Assembly: GCF_037975245.1 (NCBI RefSeq)
Contig: NC_092570.1
Coordinates: 4,062,001-4,126,000 of the forward strand
DNA: 64,000 nucleotides
DNA from: Apostichopus japonicus
Taxonomy: Eukaryota > Echinodermata > Holothuroidea > Aspidochirotida > Stichopodidae
Direction of reading: 5' to 3'
Shown here: positions 56,327 to 64,000 of the stretch, one piece after another
How the letters are laid out: every line of letters starts with the position of its first letter
Position numbering within the stretch: the stretch's first letter is position 1
Position numbers and translations under genes: made by a program
The notes under the pieces: generated by a model
The model's input: only the letters and a program-made list of their open reading frames with translations
Database searches by the model: none
What the model was told of the DNA's origin: nothing

Positions 56327-57374
56327 CTCCGAGCCTAAACAGGGCTAATTATAAAATAAACATATGTCCGTGTGGTCTTTCCGAAAATAAAATTTATGAA
56401 AGTTGATTTTGTTGTGAGACGTATTAAGGTCTTTATGCAAGGTCATGCAAAGTTCAAGGCTGTTTTTTGTTACTTTTTTCCTAGCATTGGTGAGCAGCCC
56501 GCCACGCGCCATAATCCGTATAGTTGTTGTTGGTAGAATCTACGCGTTGTCACGCGTCTTTCTGCATACATATGTGCGTAACATGATATATTACATTATT
56601 TTGCATTCAGCTGTGCGCGATCGATTGGCTTGTCCAATCAAGAGTTATTATTATTGACGCTATCGGAACTTCAACCAATCAGCTGAGTGTGCGTAGCCTA
56701 CATGCTGGTTTATTCCAGTTTGCGTGACTTCAAAGAAACATATTTTCGTATTCGGGAATGATCGGTAGGCTTCATCCATTGTTTGAATTTTCATATTTTT
56801 AGGCCCTTTATTGTTAAACCGTTTCCAATTGGAATTCAAACGTTTCAATAAAGTTTCAAAGGAGAAAAGTATCCTATTCGTCTCCTGAACTGTTCCCTGT
56901 GCAATCTCTATATTTCAGACATAACCCTCGGCAGAATAATCTCATGTAAGGCGCACACGCTAACCTGACATAGGTTCAACTAAAACCCCGCCTTACAGCG
57001 TCAACAAAAATTACGAAAGCGTGAATTTCTTGACAACCGTAGCTATATATAATTCCATGATTCAGTGTAACAATCCAGCTGTATTCCAATAATTAACTAA
57101 CTCACAGGGACCAAATCACTGCACTATGATATTAATCAACTTTGATCCAGTTTTAATTTGAGTGGACCTCCTACTCTGTACGGCGTAATTTGGAAATTTT
57201 ATGTCGATACATGTGTTTGAAATGTCGACTTCCTATATCAAAAAAGGCAACAGAAACTCAAGAAATATTTCGAGAAATTGGTGAGTCGTATTAGTAGTAA
57301 CGACAATTCTTCTGTAATGATTCCACTTCAGCCTTACCTAGGTTTATGTTGGGTGACTTTTCTTGAAAAGGTTT

Positions 57375-57758
57375 TCAAATGTACATTCTATTTAGTTTTG
57401 ACTCTCCAGATACTTTTGAATAAAATTCACCCAAGATAGAGAGCATGGGCACGTTAACCAAACAACTTGATCCACAGATCTCAACTCCAAACCCCTTACA
57501 TCGAATCGACAATGGAGCATTGGTGACTATGTAGAGGCCTGGTAGGAGATTGCCCGTATTACTCCTGCACCGGTGAGTTGCATCCACCACCATATATAGG
57601 CGCAGATCAGTCTTGGATAATAGTAGGACGCATGTCTGTTCTCTGATACTAAGAGGAGCGCGACCATGGGTTCTCGCGTAGCGTACACGAAAATTGTTGG
57701 CAAATATACCGCCAAGATCACCGGAAATAACACTTCCCAGACCCAATGATGCTCCCAA
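57375..57758 (-). other. Unrecognised open frame of 127 codons
   Basis: An open minus-strand frame with no family I recognise. Mid-part reads CVLLLSKTDLRLYMVVDATH and later GLYIVTNAPLSIRC. There are no obvious splice sites or Kozak-like context, and it may be chance or a repeat relic. Confidence 0.15.
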
Positions 57759-57809
57759 ACCTCCTTAAATTTTAGATCTCATGGCTTAGAAATTTAGATT
57801 GGGGAAATA

Positions 57810-58127
57810 CATGGGCGTCTGCAGGAAAAAATTAAGGGACAAATAATCAAAGTAGACTTTTGTATACGATATGGGTTTGGTCCTCTCCAGTAAAAATTAT
57901 AGACTGCCCCAAATGCGATTTCCGTCTGATATTTAAAACCAAAATGAGAACTGCTGCATGTCATTTGCACAATGCTTGATCAAGCTGCGCCAAAGTTCAA
58001 TACAGGGGAATTTGAAATGCAACGTTTGGTCAAGACAAATTGGTGGGGACACGGTATATCATGTCCCCACCACTGAAAAATTTGGTGGGGACGCGTCCCG
58101 CTGTTCCCAACATGATCTGCGCCCATG
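57810..58127. mobile_element. Candidate MITE with CATGGGCG ends
   Basis: Left end CATGGGCGTCTGCAGGA, right end CATGATCTGCGCCCATG, giving an 8-bp exact inverted terminus with weaker similarity inside. Near the right end TGGTGGGGACxCG is repeated with an inverted GTCCCCACC. No target duplication is seen. Confidence 0.4.
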
Positions 58128-58401
58128 TCCACCACACCTTTAGTCTTGTTCAAGACCCTGGCATCATGCTGCTGTTACTTTTCCTGTTATAATTAAAATG
58201 AGTGCGCCCTCAAACCCCTTTCGAAAATCTTTCCAAACCAAATTCAACTGACAGGCAGATTTGTGGATGGGCGCCCTTATAGTTAGTGTTATAATTCCAC
58301 GATCTTTTATTGGACGAACGTCTTGACCAAGACTACTCTACACCTGCTAAGGTTAGGTGGGTACGGAAGCATAGAAGGGACATGGTGATGAAAGAGTAAC
58401 A

Positions 58402-58790
58402 AACTCGTCAAAATGACAAAATTCAGAAAAATTACGTTTTGCCAAGTTTAACAACTGGTCAAAACGACAAAATTATTAAATTTGCCGAGATGCAACAAGT
58501 CGTCAAAATGACAAAATTTCGAAAATTGACGTTTTGCCGAGATACAATAACTCATCAAAATGACAACTATCTGAAAATTGACGTTTTGCCGAGATACAAC
58601 AAGTCGACAAAATGAAAAAATTCTGAAAATTGACGTTTTGCCGAGATACAGCAAGTCGTCAAAATAACAAAATTCTGAAAATTGACGTTTTGCCGAGATA
58701 CAATAACTCATCAAGATGACAAAAATCTGAAAGTTGTCGTTTTGACGATTTGTATCTCAGCAAAACGTCAATTTTCAGATTTTTCTAATT
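58402..58790. repeat. 52-bp tandem satellite ending in an inverted unit
   Basis: About six direct units with core GACGTTTTGCCGAGATACAA spaced 52 bp in the best-preserved part (58529, 58581, 58633, 58685). The last unit (about 58739-58786) is inverted, so 58679-58708 and 58757-58786 pair over about 30 bp with one mismatch. Open frames across it are a by-product of the period. Confidence 0.85.
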
Positions 58791-58807
58791 TTGACGAGTC
58801 AACCATC

Positions 58808-60235
58808 ATTTGCTGATATCATCAAATAATGGTTGACATCAACAAATAGTTGCTGATATCAATAATTCTTTGTTGATATCAGCAAATCATTCAATGATAT
58901 CAACAACTATTTGCTGATATCAGCAATTAATTTTTGATATCAGCAATTATTTGCTGCTATCAACAATTCCATCATATTACTAATTATTTTGCTGACATCA
59001 ACAAATCATGTGATGATATCAGTAATTGATTTAATGATATCAGCAAATGAAGTGTACATATCACTAATGCATTCTTTTCTTGATATCACCAATTCATTTA
59101 CTGTTATCACCAAATCATTTTCATCTCCCATCTTGCAATTGGTACAATGCAGTGTCACACAAATGCATAGGCTAGCCTAGCCGATGTAGCTTAAGTTTGT
59201 ACCACATATACGTACATATACGTACATTAGTACTGCCTGCTCTACTCTAGTAGGCTAGAACCAGCCTAGGCCACTGCTTTTTATATTGAACGGGGTTGTG
59301 TGGATAGGGTTCTGTCGATGGCGTTTCCAATTCCCTTTTTGTAGACGTTCGTTCGATATGCTTGAATTACTGATATCAGCAAATGAATTTTTGATATCAG
59401 CAATTCTTTGGTGATATCAGCAATTCTTTGGTGTTATCAGCAAATTTATTGGTGATATCAGTAAATCATTCAATGATATCAACAACTATTTGCTGACATC
59501 AGCAATTAATTTTTGATATCACAATTATTTGCTGCTATCAACAATTCCATCATATTACTAATTATTTTGCTGATATCAACAATCATGTGATGATATCATC
59601 ATATCAGTAATTGATTTAATGATATCAGCAAATGAAGCGTACATATCACTAATGCATTCTTTTCTTGATATCACCAATTCATTTGCTGTTATTGCCAAAT
59701 CATTTTCATCTCCCATCTTGCAATTGGTACAATGCAGTGTCACACAAATGCATAGGCCAGCCTAGCCGATGTAGCTTATGTTTGTACCATATATACGTAC
59801 ATTAGTACTGCCTGCTCTATTACACTAGTAGGCTAGTACCAGACTAGGCCACTACCTTATATTTAACGGGGTTGTGTGGATAGGGTTCTGTCGATGGCGT
59901 TTCCAATTTTCCTTTTTGCAGACGTTCGTTTGATATGCTTGAACTACTGATATCAGCAAAGTAATTGTTGATATCAGCAAATGAATTGCTGATTTCAGCA
60001 ATTCCAACATATGATTAAGTATATCATCAATCGTTTGCTGATATCAGCAATTCGGTACCTCATATCACCAATTAATTAGTGATACGTTCGAATTGGAGAT
60101 ATCAGCAAATGATTTCATGATATCAGCAAATAATTGTTGATATCAGCAATTATATGATGATATCATCAAAGGATTCGATGAAATCATCAATTAACTGCTG
60201 ATATCATTAAATTATTCCTGATATCATTTACAATC
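58808..60235. repeat. Array of about 20-bp palindromic repeats, duplicated at about 580 bp
   Basis: Dozens of variants of TTGCTGATATCAGCAA, a perfect 16-bp palindrome, occur at a period near 20 bp in three blocks (about 58808-59120, 59376-59700, 59946-60235). Two blocks plus a non-repetitive spacer (with TAGCCTAGCCGATGTAGCTT and GGGGTTGTGTGGATAGGG) form a direct duplication: about 58884-59376 and 59463-59957, offset 579-584 bp. Confidence 0.85.
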
Positions 60236-61325
60236 TTTATGTAGGGAGACTCATTCGCGTCGCTGAGCAGTCTCAGCAGAGTCTAAGTGTAGGCCTACTG
60301 TACCAGTACCACCCCAATATTCTTCATTACAAAAAACAGGGCACGAGAACAACAGACCATTAGTTACTGCATTAGGCCTCTTTGACCTAGGTCTACTAGC
60401 AAAAACGCGGGAATTGTAGATGAAAACATTTTCCACAAATAAAAGTTTGAAATATTAACTGCCGGTGCTAAGACTTTGCAAGCAAGTTACAACTTTGTAC
60501 ATGATTGATACATGTAGCACTAGCAGACTGACAGGTGTATTGTCGATGTCACTAGGCCTACTGAACATAGGCCTTAGTCAGACTACAGTATATGACCTAG
60601 GCCTAGGCCTAGTCACATATTAAGTCTGGAGTAAGACTGCTCCAAACATTGGGGTTATCACATAGCCTGAAAATATAAAGTACGCCTAGGTTAACGAGGT
60701 ATAACATTTTAAGTATTGGTAGGCTAGGTCAGGTAGTGTCAGGTATGCTAAAGAAGTGTTAAAGCAGGCCTAGCCTAGGTCTAGTGAATGGCAAGTTTTG
60801 AACAAGGCCTTGGCTAGTGCTTCAAAAGTGACAATGAGATTGAAAAGTTATTTCACAGCGCCATCATACAGACAAAGAGAAATATTTTATTTTCAATTCC
60901 AACTTGGTCCAAATTTTGCCAAATGAAATGAGTCAAAGATCATGTCCAATGCCCAGAACTTGGAAGCTATTCCAGCCTAGGTCTATGGGGGGTTTTGCTT
61001 ACGTATTCAACACTCTGCCCCAACCTTGATGCACAATGTTATCCCAGATTTTGCTTTTATAAATAGTTGGAAACACTAAAGTTAGGCCTAACTTGGGAAG
61101 TGAGATCCTTGCAAGTACTAAGTAAAAATACAGGACCATGTCTTGAAGGTGAAGTATCTGTTTTGAAGATATCATCATACTAGTATCCCTTACTCCTTAG
61201 AGAAAACCATTAATGCACATAATGTCTATATACTTAACTACCTTATAAATTTCCATTTTCTATTGACAGGTCTACCCAAAAAAAAAAATTATTAAAAAGA
61301 AAATTACAAAAAAACAAATATCACA
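60236..61325. other. Upstream region of DTYMK
   Basis: Contains a copy of the GAGACTCATTCGCGTCGC motif (60249-60266) at the satellite edge and many TAGGCCTA/CCTAGG words (60290-60780). A CTATTGACAG at about 61260-61269 could be the acceptor of an untranslated-leader intron. No core promoter element assigned. Confidence 0.4.
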
Positions 61326-61449
61326 ATGAAACGTGGAGCTCTCATTGTCCTTGAAGGATGTGATAGGTCAGGCAAATCAACTCAAAGTAAACTGCTAACA
61401 GAAGCCTTGAAGGCCAGTGGGAGGAAAGCAGAGTTGATGAGATTTCCAG
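61326..61449 (+). CDS. DTYMK: DTYMK (thymidylate kinase), first coding exon, partial
   Basis: This exon encodes 41 residues plus one base (phase 1), ending at a GTTTGT donor (61450). It starts [20 protein letters not shown], with the P-loop GCDRSGKST at residues 11-19, and closes KAELMRFP, matching human [17 protein letters not shown] ... AELLRFPE. The enzyme phosphorylates dTMP to dTDP, the joining step of de novo and salvage dTTP synthesis. The G left at the exon end fits a following Glu codon. The rest of the gene is outside the window or beyond the LINE inserted 83 bp into intron 1. The residue after Gly11 is Cys where Val is usual; this is not a catalytic position. Confidence 0.9.
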
Positions 61450-61745
61450 GTTTGTTGACGTAGATACAAATTTTTCAATTTTGGTGGCGACCTATTTTTT
61501 GAATGCATCAGGCAACAGCATGATCGACGCCATTTTTTTTTTTTTTCAAACTTTATTTTAAGAGGGTAGCTCGTTTAGCAATTTAGCTAATCGTCCACGA
61601 GGCCCTCTAATAAGACGTATAATAATATAAAATGTATGACAATTTAAGAAGTCATAAATACATTAATAATGCTTAATAAAATAGTTAAAACGTGTACAGA
61701 GTAAAGAAAATTAAGAAATTTGGTAAAAATAAAAGTGAAGTAGAC

Positions 61746-63309
61746 CTAAACAATATCAGATACTAGACGTTTAAAATGGTTAAGATTACTTGCTAACTTT
61801 ACTCTTTTGATCTAGTTTGTTCCAGTCTTTTGCAGCAATGCATGAAAAACGGTTGTTATAAAAACTAGTGTGTCCGCCTGTAATGTGCAGGTTTCTTGTA
61901 GTAGAGGATCTTAAATTGTGATTATGAATGTTCGTAACTGGTTTAAACATCTCATTCATGTAATCCAGTCCTTAATCATTAATTGACTTGTATACCATAG
62001 TTAAAGGATTGGTTCAGGTGTCTGACATGTCTATCTTGTATGAAATAGCTTAAAAAGACAAACAGAATAGTGAAGAAACTACCATGATAGCATTCTCTGT
62101 TAAGGAGATATCACACTTTGAAGATTTCAAAATTTCTTTGCAAATGACTGGTGTTGAAAGACTTACTGTGAGGGTGTGATGTCACATCCTCACTTCCTTA
62201 ACATGTGTCAATATATTTCATTCAAAAATAATTACATTTTTTTCACAAATCTAAAAAAATATAATCAAACATTCTTCAGATGTTAAATCTCAAATACTTC
62301 CCTTGACACATATGAGATCTCCTGACGTATCTTTTGATTGAAAGTCAAAATCTTACGAAATATTTTAATAAAATAACAAAGACTTTTCAGGACTGTGAGG
62401 ATATGATGTCACAGCTAGTCTGATTTCAGCAGTTTCTACACAATCAGATAGAACTTTAAACTTGAATATCTCCTAAACGGAAAAAGGTATTTGAATAATT
62501 TCTTCACTTTTGGGTTTCTTTTATTGTCCTCTTTCATATAAGATAAACATTTGTGACAACTGAACTTATCCTTTAGCCTATACATAACATGTCTGTCAAA
62601 AGTCTTCCATCCCAACCTGGCAAATAAATCACTTGAACAATCTTCATATGTAGCATTTAAAATAATTCGTGCGGCACTTTTCTGTAATTTAATAATTCTA
62701 TCAGTTTCATGGGCAGTGGTAGTTCCCCAAACTAGACAGCAGTAGTCAAGTATTGGAAGAATGTATCCAATATAATAAAGTATGCACGTGGGAGTGTCTA
62801 TATACTGTTTAATCCTTCGCAACAGAGCTAATCATGTACTAATAGTACTACATATATAATCAATCTGAGCTTGCCATGTCAGGTGAGCATCAATTCTGAC
62901 TCCTAAAAGTTTTTCTGTATCAGAATTCTCTAATACGATATCATTCATCTTGACAGAAATATTTGTTTGTCATAGCGTTGTCTGGAACATATTAATATTG
63001 ATTTGGTTTTATAAGTATTGATTGCCATTTTATTATTCTTGCACCAATTGGAAAAATTTTTAGCATCAATATTCAACTTGCTTTGAAGAGATTCAACATT
63101 GGAGCTTGAAATGTGGAAAGTAGTATCATCTGCATACATGTCGGCTTTGCAGTGAGTTAAACATAGGCTAAAATCATTAATGTAGATTAAAAATAAGAGT
63201 GGTCCTAAGGTTGACCCTTGTGGAACGCCATTACTAATATTCATACATGAGGACGCAGTCCCTTTCATGATGACATACTGACTTCTATTCGTTAAGTACG
63301 ACTTAAACG
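61746..63309 (-). pseudogene. LINE reverse transcriptase, C-terminal half, interrupted
   Basis: Pieces in order: FKSYLTNRSQYVIMKG, GVPQGSTLGPLLFLIYINDF and the catalytic MYADDTTFH (63309-62945); a frameshift, then KLLGVRIDAHLTWQAQIDYI and a stop; then YIGYILPILDYCCLVWG and KLQKSAARIIL (to about 62577). A MITE then interrupts (62005-62572). The frame resumes as TMVYKSIND, with NLRSSTTRNLHI and DWNKLDQ, and ends at a TAG near 61746 after one more frameshift. Confidence 0.8.
62005..62572 (+). mobile_element. TTAA-type MITE family A, copy 2, inside the LINE RT
   Basis: 568 bp, related along its whole length to 40493-41062. Left TTAA at 62001-62004; right TTAG at 62573-62576 is the mutated duplicate. 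Left end AGGATTGGTTCAG intact, right end CTGAACTTATCCT with two changes. Removing the MITE and one TTAA leaves the RT frame continuous (MYR then LTMVYKSIND). Confidence 0.85.
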
Positions 63310-63380
63310 GTTGGTTGGCGGTTTTCTTTGCGGTGGTATTCCCGCTGCCAATCTTGACGAGATGAGTTGGATATTCGTGG

Positions 63381-64000
63381 TTAGCGATTTGGTCTATGGT
63401 GGTACTCGCGTTGGTGATCGTTGCTAGTGAAACCTGTTATCCGTTGCTGCCTATGTTCATATCTGGACGTGTTGTTGTGGAAAGTCCCATTTGAGTGGTG
63501 TTGACTATGGTAGTTGCTGGAGGGATTTGAAACTCCCATATGCGGGGCATTCTCCATCTTTGAGCACTTCTTTCGAATGCAGATGGGGCCTATGATCGTT
63601 AGTTTGTTGATCAGCTTATCGGTGCCTTTTCTGTTGAGATACATGTACACCATGGCCATGATATAAAGATAAGTCGATTTCACCATCTGCGTATGTGAAC
63701 GACGCCATATTGTCTAAAAACTTACAATCCAGCTTATTGGTGAGTTCCTTCAGGTGAGAGTTCAACTCTATAACTTGAAGCGTATGATCATCACTCTGCG
63801 GACAGGGGCCCGAAATATAAATGCTTGGTATATGCCCAATCAGTAGCTGGATAGATGTAATGAGTTCCTCGAAATCAGCAGAAATGTCGTTGACATTTGG
63901 ATTATGTGTGTTAATGTCGTTCGTTCCAACATGAATTATATAATGGCTAAATGTATGTAGATCTTCCCTTTGAGCCAGAAGAGCGTTTCTCAAGTCCTTG
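63381..64000 (-). pseudogene. LINE ORF1 esterase-like, frameshifted
   Basis: Open to the window edge. HYIIHVGTNDINTHNP and YISGPCPQSDDHTLQVIELN match GTND and following blocks of SGNH/GDSL hydrolases; the catalytic Ser block would lie off the edge. Near 63655 the frame shifts: GHGVHV continues in one frame but LNRKGTDKLINKL in another, splitting the DGxHLNxxG block. A His/Asn/Gln-rich basic tail follows (SSNYHSQHHSNGTFHNN). Probable role in the element: RNA/lipid-associated ORF1 function, not established. Confidence 0.65.

Larger units (their letters stand above)
61533..64000 (-). mobile_element. Decayed LINE (CR1-group-like) in DTYMK intron 1
   Basis: A non-LTR retrotransposon inserted antisense to DTYMK. 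Its 3' poly-A appears as T at 61533-61546; the 5' end is beyond the window. In element order: an SGNH-esterase-like ORF1 (64000-63381), a junction at about 63310, the second half of reverse transcriptase (63309-61746) and a short 3' UTR with a GAGGGCCTCGTGG/ACCCTC stem. Endonuclease and the first half of RT are missing between ORF1 and RT. An esterase ORF1 plus this RT type is known from CR1/L2-group elements. Confidence 0.8.

Noticed and set aside
58448-58714. 88-codon open frame with repeated SAKRQFS-type words
   Set aside because: It is a reading of the 52-bp satellite and repeats with the DNA period; no start context or splice sites.
58402-60235. CRISPR-like array of regular repeats
   Set aside because: The DNA is animal nuclear, units degenerate and adjacent, and there are no unique spacers or cas genes. 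It is satellite DNA.

Overview
The window is AT-rich animal nuclear DNA: multi-exon genes with GT-AG introns, long introns and many decayed transposons. The proteins read as conserved metazoan families. Frequent TAGGCCTA-type palindromes, short G/C-run hAT-like elements and simple satellites suggest a marine invertebrate deuterostome, perhaps an echinoderm. That species guess is inference only. All exon models were built by hand from reading frame, splice sites and remembered family patterns, without alignment tools.

Gene layout, left to right: (1) one exon of a filamin/ABP-120-like actin-binding gene on the minus strand (5546-5180), carrying the start codon and a CH domain, with the rest beyond the left edge; (2) TRAPPC1, complete in four exons on minus (14748-11536), a TRAPP vesicle-tethering subunit; (3) RPP38, complete in five exons on plus (17881-21512), an L7Ae-type RNase P/MRP subunit; (4) PEX1, complete in 19 coding exons on minus (50138-30633, 1,482 residues), the peroxisomal AAA+ ATPase; (5) the first coding exon of DTYMK, thymidylate kinase, on plus (61326-61449), running off the right side. 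TRAPPC1 and RPP38 are divergent, about 3.1 kb apart. RPP38 and PEX1 converge across about 9 kb. The genes serve unrelated housekeeping roles (actin crosslinking, ER-Golgi tethering, tRNA/rRNA processing, peroxisome import, dTTP synthesis); nothing suggests an operon or a joint pathway.

The repeat landscape is rich. There are two copies of a tRNA-derived SINE whose 3' tail resembles that of a CR1/L2-like LINE fragment also present. Two TTAA-flanked (piggyBac-like) MITE families occur, one with three copies around RPP38 and one with two copies, the second of which sits inside a LINE reverse transcriptase. Two elements look like hAT MITEs with exact 8-bp target duplications, and others are more decayed. 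A large decayed LINE with an SGNH-esterase-like ORF1 and reverse transcriptase pieces lies in DTYMK intron 1. A satellite block (58402-60235) contains a 52-bp tandem repeat ending in an inverted unit, then an array of about 20-bp period built on a palindrome, duplicated at about 580 bp. Two paired-arm hairpins lie in PEX1 intron 1.

I did not find a convincing new multi-gene system. The most interesting signals are the SINE/LINE tail sharing, the inverted MITE pair bracketing RPP38 exons 3-5, the exon-end duplications at TRAPPC1 exon 2 and PEX1 exon 13, and the palindromic satellite.
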